From the NCBI GenBank assembly GCA_026708165.1, contig JAPOVO010000131.1:1-6070 (forward strand): 6,070 bases of DNA, written 5' to 3'. The stretch's first letter is position 1. Each line of letters opens with the position of its first letter. The position numbers and the translations under genes were made by a program. This stretch comes from Chloroflexota bacterium (GTDB taxonomy: Bacteria > Chloroflexota > UBA11872 > VXNJ01). The notes beneath the pieces were generated by a model, which made no database searches, was not told the origin of the DNA, and saw only the letters and a program-made list of their open reading frames with translations. Shown here one piece after another: positions 1 through 5,591 of the stretch.

Positions 1-153
1 CATGCGAAAGCGGCGCCGACCGTCAGCCCGGCGCGACCACTCGGAGCCGTGAACCAGGCCCGCGTCGCTCCGCTCCGACAGGTGATCGGTTTGCGTCGGA
101 ATCGCTGATCGGTTTCGCGTCGGAACGGGTGATCGATTTCACCGGAATGCGCA
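1..153. mobile_element. Terminus of an IS21-family insertion sequence (partial, body lies left of the window)
   Basis: Three close copies of a ~20 bp unit lie in tandem at about 83-101, 106-125 and 130-147. Their shared core is TGATCGGTTT followed by CGTCGGAA or ACCGGAA. The block ends in TGCGCA at 148-153. Multiple short terminal repeats of the TGATCGGTTTC..CGGAA kind, finishing in a terminal CA, are characteristic of IS21-family (istA/istB) element ends, where the transposase binds repeated sites. Bases 1-82 show no clear istB reading frame and are probably the non-coding stretch between istB and the end repeats. The element stops 83 bp short of the end of the dCTP-deaminase-like gene, so it does not interrupt it. 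The exact boundary at 153 is inferred from the CA dinucleotide; the other end and any target duplication are outside the window. Confidence 0.7.
83..147 (+). repeat. Three tandem ~20 bp IS21-type terminal repeats
   Basis: The units are at 83-101 (TGATCGGTTTGCGTCGGAA), 106-125 (the same with one extra C) and 130-147 (TGATCGATTTCACCGGAA). They are spaced 24 bp start to start. The first two are nearly identical and the outermost has diverged. This spacing and order match the multiple transposase-binding repeats at IS21 ends, so I read them as part of the mobile element rather than as operators of the neighbouring operon. Confidence 0.75.
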
Positions 154-236
154 TGCTACCGCGGACCCGCTCGTTCCCCGCCTTCTTCCCCGCTTCCATG
201 GCACCGTTCGAACCCAGCCTCTATTACGGCTACCTG

Positions 237-1046
237 TTACGGCGATGTTACGGCCTCGCTCTCATCGACTTGCAGCGACGCCTCCCTTTCCCCCACCGCC
301 CCCTGCGGTCCCCCGGGCGTCGCCCCAGTGCCGGCTGCGCCCGGCAGCGATGCGCCGGGCACAACCACCGTCACCGGCGCCGGTCTCTCTCCCCAAGCTT
401 CCCGACACTGCCCAATCGTTCCAGCCACAACCGTCCCGGCCGCAAGCAAAACGATCCCTGTTAGAAGCCTCAAGCGCTCTTCAACACCGTTGAGCCGCGC
501 CGACAACCCATCGATTGACTCGACCTTTGCGTTACCTAAAGGGTTTACGAGTTTCGACGGAATATCGACGAATCCCTCCTCGGTCTTGGTGAAAGGGGGA
601 GCCGATTTGCCATCCAGATCCGCAAACCATATCAGAAAGCAAGGTTCTTCGCGATGGAGATGCACGTAGTTGGCGCTGGCGTTGAACACGGCAAACACAA
701 GACGCCCGCGGTAGCCCGGATCGACGTGGAATCCCGACACATTCACCAGACCTCGCAACTTCTGCGTCGACCGCATCGAAATGAATGCCATCGCGTCCCC
801 GGGAATCTCAACGTACTCCTCCGTCAGCAGTACCGCAAACTGGCCGGGCGGAATCGTTCGCCCGGACCTCGGTTCCAGCTTCTCTTTTGGTGCCCCAACG
901 GCCTCCTGCCGTGACGGCGAAATGTAGATTTCCTCCCCAAGACGCATCGTGTAAGCATTGCAGTCAATTCGCTCTTCCGAATAGTGGGGCTTCTTTACGA
1001 TCGATGGCAGTCGCTCCCTCAAAGTCTCACCCCTCCAGAAGCCCAT
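237..1046 (-). CDS. dCTP deaminase/dUTPase-fold protein with C-terminal coiled coil and transmembrane segment
   Basis: 269 aa. Residues 1-165 have the dCTP deaminase (DCD)/dUTPase trimer fold: the N-terminal MGFWRGETLRERL typical of DCD-like proteins, PPGQFAVLLTEEYVEIP at 66-82, MRST at 91-94 (family RSS) and HVDPGYRGR at 107-115. Two DCD catalytic positions differ. The general-base Glu expected in LxxE(F/L)xN is Ala119 (LVFAVFN), and the Arg of RSSxxR is Leu97. Asp109, equivalent to the sugar-binding Asp of dUTPases, is kept. Deaminase activity is therefore doubtful; dUTPase activity or nucleotide binding is more plausible. Residues 172-193 look like a short coiled coil, 195-211 (TGIVLLAAGTVVAGTIG) are a single membrane span, and 218-269 are rich in Gly, Ala and Pro. 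The start is fixed by a strong AGGAGGT-containing purine tract just upstream, 22 nt or less from the synthase stop, so it is the third gene of the kinase-synthase operon. Membrane tethering of this fold is unusual. Confidence 0.85.
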   Translation of the reverse strand: MGFWRGETLRERLPSIVKKPHYSEERIDCNAYTMRLGEEIYISPSRQEAVGAPKEKLEPRSGRTIPPGQFAVLLTEEYVEIPGDAMAFISMRSTQKLRGLVNVSGFHVDPGYRGRLVFAVFNASANYVHLHREEPCFLIWFADLDGKSAPPFTKTEEGFVDIPSKLVNPLGNAKVESIDGLSARLNGVEERLRLLTGIVLLAAGTVVAGTIGQCREAWGERPAPVTVVVPGASLPGAAGTGATPGGPQGAVGEREASLQVDESEAVTSP

Positions 1047-1068
1047 CTACCTCCTCCCACCTTCTCCT
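1047..1068 (-). promoter_or_regulatory. Ribosome binding site of the dCTP-deaminase-like gene
   Basis: The 22 nt between the synthase TGA and the next ATG are almost entirely purine on the minus strand: AGGAGAAGG followed by TGGGAGGAGGT. The exact AGGAGGT ends 2 nt before the ATG, and the overlapping GGGAGG lies 6 nt before it at a better distance. This indicates strong translation from the ATG at 1046. Confidence 0.7.
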
Positions 1069-2100
1069 TCAAGAACCTGCCCGTGCGCTCTTCGCCCGTC
1101 CCGACGCCCTACCCATCTTCCATCGTGACCACAACTGCCGCAGGGCCAGGTTTTCGTTAAAGGCCTCCACCCGTTCCATAACGTCGAACCATCCGCGCCG
1201 TCGCGCCGCTTCAGCCCCAAGAATGGCCAGCAGATTCTGGTAGCCCAGATGTCCATCCAACCGGACCACCGCTTCCAACTGCGTCTTTGTCAGATCGTCT
1301 CGCACAAGACCACGCAATCTCGAGAAGAGCTCCGCGATCATTGCCTCGCCTTCCTCCACCGCCGTCCCGAGGCTGTCCTCGGACGGCTCGACCCGTCCGT
1401 CGTCAGTCGCTCGAAACCGGCTCAGATCCGACTCGTATACGTGAAGACTATCACTCCACTGAAAGTACGGGCCGAGCCCTACTCCTAGCCATCCCGCCAG
1501 AATCTCCTGAAGGCCTGTAAATTGGATAACGTTGTACGGAAAGCCACGAATGATGTCATTACTCCGTATTACCTGCGTCCAGTGAAGCCGCCCCCCCCGC
1601 ACCTTAAGCAAGGACACCACGTTGCAGGGCACGTCGGCTGATCGCGGCCTTCCATCGCGAGTCGGAAGATCCTGAGTCGCGTCCCACAGCTGAAGGACGA
1701 CTTGCCGGCTCTCCGGATTTGCCCGGAGACACTCAACGGCGCCCCGAATCTGGTCAAGTCCAAAATGTGTTCGTAGGCGATGTCCGTACGCACCGGGATA
1801 CGTTTCGCCCCCTCCGGCGTATTTCGGTAGCTGTCGGTTCCAGTAGTTCAAAACTGGCGCCTCGTTCTTCCCCGCAAGCATCCAGAACAGCTCCGCAATA
1901 GCGAAGGCGGGGCTAATAGCGGGTTCCCGCGTCACGGTCCAACGCTGGCGGGGGTCGTCCAGCTCGAAGGCCACATGAAGGGCTTCCACGGTCGCGCCCG
2001 AACGAGAAGGTTGTCTCGCTGCTTCCCTCGCTCGTTCCGACAGGAGTCGAAATGACTCCCGCCACAATCCGTCCGCTGTGGCGGCTCGGAAACTCTCCAT
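1069..2100 (-). CDS. Thymidylate synthase-fold protein, candidate dUMP hydroxymethylase/thymidylate synthase variant
   Basis: 343 aa from the ATG at 2100. An in-frame ATG at 2163 exists, but it lies inside the kinase gene; the 2100 start has GGAGAG 5 nt upstream and starts 2 nt after the kinase stop. TS signature elements, in order, are ELFWMLAG (70-77, family ELLWFLxG), YPGAYGHRLR (101-110, family GPVYGxQWR), the nucleophile in DVPCN (Cys159), IRSNDIIRGFPYN (178-190, with Arg179, Asp182 and Asn190) and DSLHVYES (217-224, with His220 and Tyr222). Asn190 matches the residue that reads uracil in TS; dCMP hydroxymethylases carry Asp there, so dUMP is the likely substrate. Two oddities: Asn160 replaces the His that normally follows the nucleophile (PCH), and the conserved C-terminal Ala-Val that closes the TS active site is absent, replaced by a basic Arg/Lys/Ser tail. 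It is clearly not a housekeeping ThyA. Its place after a kinase fused to a hypermodification domain favours dUMP hydroxymethylation, which is inference. Confidence 0.88.
   Translation of the reverse strand: MESFRAATADGLWRESFRLLSERAREAARQPSRSGATVEALHVAFELDDPRQRWTVTREPAISPAFAIAELFWMLAGKNEAPVLNYWNRQLPKYAGGGETYPGAYGHRLRTHFGLDQIRGAVECLRANPESRQVVLQLWDATQDLPTRDGRPRSADVPCNVVSLLKVRGGRLHWTQVIRSNDIIRGFPYNVIQFTGLQEILAGWLGVGLGPYFQWSDSLHVYESDLSRFRATDDGRVEPSEDSLGTAVEEGEAMIAELFSRLRGLVRDDLTKTQLEAVVRLDGHLGYQNLLAILGAEAARRRGWFDVMERVEAFNENLALRQLWSRWKMGRASGRAKSARAGS
1591..1598 (-). repeat. G8 homopolymer inside the thymidylate synthase-like gene
   Basis: Eight consecutive C on the plus strand (G on the coding strand) encode part of VRGGR at residues 167-171, just after the nucleophile Cys159. 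A gain or loss of one base would truncate the enzyme before its remaining active-site residues. The frame is intact here. Confidence 0.6.
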
Positions 2101-2102
2101 GG

Positions 2103-3752
2103 CTACTCTCCAGGCTCGCCCCGTTGCGCTACCGTTGCCGCTACCACCCCGTTTATGCCCCACTTCGGAGGGTACCAGTACTCGAGCCGTTCCCTTGTCG
2201 GCCGATAGAGCTGCTTGATCTTAGTGCGCCGGCTGAGGCCTCGAATCTCGGGGTGCGCCACTCGCGCGTACTTGTCTGTCTCGCAGAACAGATTCTGGCA
2301 ATCCATCAATTGCAATCGACGCCCCCATAGCGACCGAAAAGACAGACCAAGGCGCTCGAACTCCACATCCTGTCGATCGGCGACCAACCGGACTACATCC
2401 GCATTCGATAAACCGCCGCAATCCTCGAAGCACTTCCGGATCCCGTCGAGCGCGCCTGGACCGGGAGCAACGAACTCCGTCTCGCTGAAATCCGTAAGCG
2501 AGCTGTAGTTGAGATCCGTAACAAACTGGTACGCGAGAAAGTCGCCCATCATAGCGTACTGCCTTAACACTCGAAACGCCCCCTGCATGTCCCGCTCATT
2601 CACACATCGTGCAGGTGCATCATCACGCATCATTTGCTCCAACAGATGCAGATGCGTGCGGTGCTTACGCGTCACCTCGCCAAAGCCGCGAGCTGCGGGC
2701 ATGATGTAGGCGCCAGAATAGATGCGCTCGCCAGCCGCAATTGCCTCACTCATTACGGTGTCATACCGTCGGAAGCTGTAAGACCGCCACGAGACCTGCT
2801 CGAGGCGTGCCTCAAGCAGTCGCCACGTACTAATCCTGTTGAACAGCTTGAATAGCAGCGTTCGAAAGAAGATCTCCTCACAGGTCTGCTCGCCTTCGTA
2901 GATCACGTGACGGATCAAGTACTGGCTGACCCGATCGGACGCCCGGTACGCGTTTGTGAACTTGTACTTCCGAAGGATCGGGTCACAAGTGAGAACCGTG
3001 CCCTCTCCGAAAAGACGTCGAAAGAACATCTCCTGACGTTCCGCAGCAAAGCGCCAGTAGGTATCGTACACTGGCGACGGCTTCGCCGGGCTGCGCCGAG
3101 AGAACAGAAACGGTAGCCGCTGCGTCTGAACGTCACGTTCATTCTCCGGAAGGCGCCGATACGGTTTGCCCATGGGCCCCAACACGGTCTCGATCCCATC
3201 GACCGCCTCTGCAACCGCGTCTGCCAGCTCCCCGCTGTTGTTGAGGCGCCGCACGTCACGCGACGTCTCGACGTCTCGCGAGAACGCCTCATACGCCGCG
3301 GTCGTGTCGGGGTCGACCGAAGGACTATCCCGCTCCACCAAGAACAGCAGTGCGGGCCGAATCTGTCTCCAGGACACGGCTTCCGTCTCAAGCATCGCCT
3401 TAACCTGGGCCGCGGGCACGCGGTCCAAGGTCGCATAGATCGCCGTCGACCACCAAAACCTGTCGAGGAGAATCGCGATGCCGTCCGCCAACATTGGTCG
3501 AATTCGCCGTTCGATGAGATCCACGTGAGCCGCCACGTGCACTAGCTGCATGGCGGCGGGATGCACGTGCATCCAATGGGATGAGGCATGGTGGAGCTCT
3601 CGTATGAGTGCACCCAGGCTATTGGAATCGTGCCCAGGAAATGAAAGACGCTCGCAGCGGTGACCACGCACACGCAGTATTCGCTCTGCGGCCATTGAGA
3701 TCGTCGTTTTGCCAACGTGGTCGGGCCCTTCGAAGACGATTAGCTTGGACAC
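2103..3752 (-). CDS. Thymidylate kinase-like P-loop domain fused to 5-hmdU DNA kinase-type (aGPT-PPlase) helical domain
   Basis: 549 aa, GTG start at 3752, with a TAGGA-type ribosome binding site about 7-8 nt upstream. Residues 1-195 form a thymidylate kinase-like P-loop domain: Walker A in FEGPDHVGKTT (7-17), FPG at 38-40, and the DR(Y/F) motif in LLDRFWWSTAIYA (95-107). The LID region (139-165) is divergent and acidic (RDSPSVDPDT). After a linker, residues about 225-510 match the helical domain called alpha-glutamyl/putrescinyl thymine pyrophosphorylase, later assigned to 5-hmdU DNA kinases. Its hallmarks are FTNAYRASDRVSQYLI (265-280), DLNYSSLTDFSETEF (423-437), GPGALDGIRKCF (441-452) and CQNLFCETDKYAR (495-507). 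In phages this family acts on 5-hydroxymethyl-deoxyuridine during thymidine hypermodification. A fusion to a TMK domain in a bacterial operon with a TS homologue suggests phosphorylation of a thymidylate-type nucleotide or of a modified base. The substrate (free nucleotide or DNA) cannot be told from sequence. It starts the second gene group. Confidence 0.88.
   Translation of the reverse strand: MSKLIVFEGPDHVGKTTISMAAERILRVRGHRCERLSFPGHDSNSLGALIRELHHASSHWMHVHPAAMQLVHVAAHVDLIERRIRPMLADGIAILLDRFWWSTAIYATLDRVPAAQVKAMLETEAVSWRQIRPALLFLVERDSPSVDPDTTAAYEAFSRDVETSRDVRRLNNSGELADAVAEAVDGIETVLGPMGKPYRRLPENERDVQTQRLPFLFSRRSPAKPSPVYDTYWRFAAERQEMFFRRLFGEGTVLTCDPILRKYKFTNAYRASDRVSQYLIRHVIYEGEQTCEEIFFRTLLFKLFNRISTWRLLEARLEQVSWRSYSFRRYDTVMSEAIAAGERIYSGAYIMPAARGFGEVTRKHRTHLHLLEQMMRDDAPARCVNERDMQGAFRVLRQYAMMGDFLAYQFVTDLNYSSLTDFSETEFVAPGPGALDGIRKCFEDCGGLSNADVVRLVADRQDVEFERLGLSFRSLWGRRLQLMDCQNLFCETDKYARVAHPEIRGLSRRTKIKQLYRPTRERLEYWYPPKWGINGVVAATVAQRGEPGE
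2106..2111 (-). promoter_or_regulatory. Ribosome binding site that fixes the synthase start
   Basis: GGAGAG on the minus strand sits 5 nt before the ATG at 2100 and overlaps the last codons of the kinase gene, whose TAG is at 2103-2105. It supports the 343-residue start over the upstream in-frame ATG at 2163 and indicates translational coupling of the two genes. Confidence 0.65.
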
Positions 3753-4431
3753 GTGAGATCCTACCGGCGAGGCCGCCGCTCCGTCGGAGCTTCGGGACGC
3801 ATGATCTTGATCGGCTAGTTTAACCCATCGCGACGCAATCTTCTACGCCCATCATCGCCGCCGCCACCAAATGACCCCCACGGCTTCGAGCGCTCTGACA
3901 TCGGGTTCCCACAAGCGTCCCATCGCCGCCGGGCCGGCGGACGTCCGGGCCAGAGGTCGGACTCGGTGGAACGTCGGCCTCGGGACGTTCTGGTGAGTTC
4001 CTCGTTCGGAGCCGGAAACACATGCGCCTTGCACAGCCAACCAGGCGGCTCCGTCACGGGTACCGACGTGCGGCGGCTCACGGGAGGTCCCCACTCTGCG
4101 CGTCGCGTCCGTTGCTTCTGTGGCCGTACCTGCGGAGGCTGACGCTCGCTACGTCGAAGGCGCGACGTCGAAACCGACCACGGAGGTGAGGCGCGGCCGT
4201 CCGTCGAATCCTGCGGCACTCCGTCGACGCTACGCTGCATGATGCGCCGCAGGGCCATTCGTTCGCTGTCGCGATCGGCCTCGACCAGCACGCTGGCAAG
4301 GGTGCGGCCATTCGTTCGAATTAGCACCGCGCTGACACCCAGGGATTCCGACCGCTCTTCACTCGCCGTCTGCGGCCGGCGCCCGACACTATGCGTGTTC
4401 TTGGCGACCGGGCGCTGCGCGTGACCGGCAC
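3753..4431. other. About 680 bp gap between Nmad2 and kinase genes; no convincing gene
   Basis: This stretch separates the TIR-Nmad2 pair from the kinase-synthase-DCD trio. The longest frame is a minus-strand GTG-started one at 3815-4435 (206 codons) that overlaps the Nmad2 stop by GTGA. It is very rich in Arg, Pro and Ser and has no motif I recognise. Its first ~80 codons have GC-rich third positions and a fold-like stretch (SAVLIRTNGRTLASVLVEAD), so a decayed gene remnant is possible. The ~60 bp before the kinase GTG include an AT-richer patch (GGTTAAACTAG on the minus strand, about 3811-3821) that could hold a promoter, but I see no convincing -35/-10 pair. No tRNA, clear terminator hairpin or repeat array was seen. 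Confidence 0.5.
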
Positions 4432-4435
4432 TCAC
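3815..4435 (-). CDS. Doubtful open reading frame or gene remnant overlapping the Nmad2 stop
   Basis: 206 codons starting at a GTG (4435) that shares GTGA with the Nmad2 stop codon, an arrangement seen in translationally coupled genes. The protein resembles no family I know. Residues about 30-78 look protein-like (LGVSAVLIRTNGRTLASVL, then an acidic-basic helix). The remainder is Arg/Pro/Ser-rich low-quality sequence typical of chance frames in GC-rich DNA, and other frames in the same stretch are equally open. It could be a chance frame, or the start of a gene that was broken. Confidence 0.2.
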   Translation of the reverse strand: MSAGHAQRPVAKNTHSVGRRPQTASEERSESLGVSAVLIRTNGRTLASVLVEADRDSERMALRRIMQRSVDGVPQDSTDGRASPPWSVSTSRLRRSERQPPQVRPQKQRTRRAEWGPPVSRRTSVPVTEPPGWLCKAHVFPAPNEELTRTSRGRRSTESDLWPGRPPARRRWDACGNPMSERSKPWGSFGGGGDDGRRRLRRDGLN

Positions 4436-5079
4436 CTTACCCTATTGTCTTTGGCAGAGTACCGGCGTTCGTTGTTCTCGAAATCAAACGGATCAGCGGA
4501 CACGACATTCAGTGCTCCTTTGAAGGACCTGTGCAACCATCGGAGCAATGGCGCACACTGCGACGCCCCGAAAGCGCGGTAATTCCGGCCGTTCTTGAAT
4601 CCGATTGACTTGAGCATCGCGGTCGGAACAACAGGAGCATCACGCCCAAAGTAGAAGAAGTGATGGGATAGGAGCACACGATTCGTTTGAGTGTCGACGC
4701 GAACGTTGTGGCCATTCAGCGTGCCGTCGAGGTTGCTGTGGTGCGAATCTGCTTGCCGCCACGCCGCCGCGTCCTGGTCGTAGTGGTAGATGTTGTCTCC
4801 AACCAGCATCCGTCTGCTGCCGTTACGCACTGGCCGCTTGTCGCGCAGTGCCGCGCTACGCCAATACTGGTCAAACGACATGGACGCCGTCACGCGCATC
4901 GCAAAGACACAGCGGCCAGTGGCCCGCAACCGTCTACCCCCCATTCCGATTACCCAGTCACCCTTTTGGGCCTTGGCCCTGATGCCGGGTTTGCACGTGG
5001 CCAACGTGCAGCACCCGTGAAACGGGTTGGGTGCGAAGCCGAAGTCCCTATCGACTACGTACATGTAGACCCATGGCAT
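4432..5079 (-). CDS. Nmad2 family protein (nucleotide modification associated domain 2)
   Basis: 215 aa, a usual length for a stand-alone member. The family signature fills the N-terminus: VVDRDFGFAPNPFHG (8-22) followed by CCTLATCKPGIR (23-34) and GDWVIGMGG (40-48). Further conserved-looking blocks are GDNIYHY (94-100) and LSHHFFYFG (137-145). Cys23, Cys24 and Cys29, with several His residues at 112-113 and 139-140, could form a metal or catalytic site, but I cannot assign roles. Nmad domains were named by comparative genomics for their presence in operons of DNA base hypermodification; no biochemical activity is established to my knowledge. The ATG at 5079 lies 3 nt after the TIR stop, so the two are co-transcribed and probably coupled; its own ribosome binding site is weak. 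A start at Met6 is possible but would cut close to the motif. Confidence 0.82.
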   Translation of the reverse strand: MPWVYMYVVDRDFGFAPNPFHGCCTLATCKPGIRAKAQKGDWVIGMGGRRLRATGRCVFAMRVTASMSFDQYWRSAALRDKRPVRNGSRRMLVGDNIYHYDQDAAAWRQADSHHSNLDGTLNGHNVRVDTQTNRVLLSHHFFYFGRDAPVVPTAMLKSIGFKNGRNYRAFGASQCAPLLRWLHRSFKGALNVVSADPFDFENNERRYSAKDNRVR

Positions 5080-5082
5080 GAT

Positions 5083-5580
5083 TCAGCACGTTACCGACCT
5101 AGCCGAATGCACAGGCGGTCTCGGGGTACCGTCAGGAAGTTCAAATGGGTTCGCGGTGCCCTCTATGGCGGCGATAACCCGTTTGGAGTCCCAACCGACG
5201 ACCGCGGAAGCGTACCGTTCTAGCGCGTCAGGCTTGTCGGCGTCTGAACTACCGCGAACATACACGCCAACGATGCGTTTGCCTTGCTTGTTCGCCTGTT
5301 CGATCTCCCAATTCACCCACCGCCGTTCGTGCGTCCTCTTTCCAATCAGGACAACCACTGTGGAGGCCCATGAGATCTTCATCCGGAGCAAGCGACGAAT
5401 CGTTTCGTCTCCAACCTCGCCCCGCTCCAATCGCCGGCGATTGGCGGGCTTCGCCCGAATCGAACTGTTGCGGATGTCGTATCCTTGCCGCTTCACGAGG
5501 CCGGTCAGTCTATCGACACCAGCATCATCGGCGTGATGGTGGCTGATAAAGACATGGCGTCTCGTTGCATTCGCTTTCAT
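5083..5580 (-). CDS. TIR domain protein, ThsB-like (DUF1863/MTH538 TIR-like)
   Basis: 165 aa, one domain, no signal peptide or membrane segment. Typical elements of the ThsB-type TIR fold are strand A RHVFISHHHADD (8-19), ASTVVVLIGKRT (72-83), RRWVNWEIEQANKQGK (86-101) and RIVGVYVRG (102-110). Glu92 in WVNWEIE is the likely equivalent of the catalytic Glu of NAD-cleaving TIR domains. In Thoeris, ThsB senses phage and makes an NAD-derived cyclic nucleotide signal that activates ThsA. No ThsA-type (SIR2, SLOG or membrane) partner is seen in this window; the immediate partner is instead Nmad2, 3 nt downstream. The ATG at 5580 is supported by GGAGG 6 nt upstream. It is the first gene of its group. 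NAD hydrolysis or cyclisation is inferred from the family; an NAD-independent nucleotide substrate is possible given the neighbours. Confidence 0.85.
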   Translation of the reverse strand: MKANATRRHVFISHHHADDAGVDRLTGLVKRQGYDIRNSSIRAKPANRRRLERGEVGDETIRRLLRMKISWASTVVVLIGKRTHERRWVNWEIEQANKQGKRIVGVYVRGSSDADKPDALERYASAVVGWDSKRVIAAIEGTANPFELPDGTPRPPVHSARSVTC

Positions 5581-5586
5581 GCATCG

Positions 5587-5591
5587 CCTCC
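5587..5591 (-). promoter_or_regulatory. Ribosome binding site of the TIR gene
   Basis: GGAGG on the minus strand, 6 nt before the ATG at 5580. It is the strong Shine-Dalgarno of the first gene of the TIR-Nmad2 pair and fixes the start. Confidence 0.65.

Noticed and set aside
2101..2163. Longer synthase start at the in-frame ATG at 2163, adding 21 residues
   Set aside because: The extra residues (Gly/Ser/Arg-rich) lie wholly over the kinase C-terminus and do not look like TS sequence. The ATG at 2100 has a well-placed GGAGAG and begins 2 nt after the kinase stop.
2915..3436. 173-codon minus-strand frame inside the kinase gene
   Set aside because: It is an alternate frame of the kinase gene, Arg/Cys/Ser-rich, with no motif; the kinase frame carries all family signatures.
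4995..5035. Hairpin-like inverted repeats (GCACGT..ACGTGC and GCACCC..GGGTGC)
   Set aside because: Both fall inside the conserved N-terminal motif of Nmad2 and are explained by its codons.
4687..5223. 178-codon plus-strand frame opposite Nmad2 and the TIR gene
   Set aside because: It is the antisense shadow of two genes with strong family motifs.
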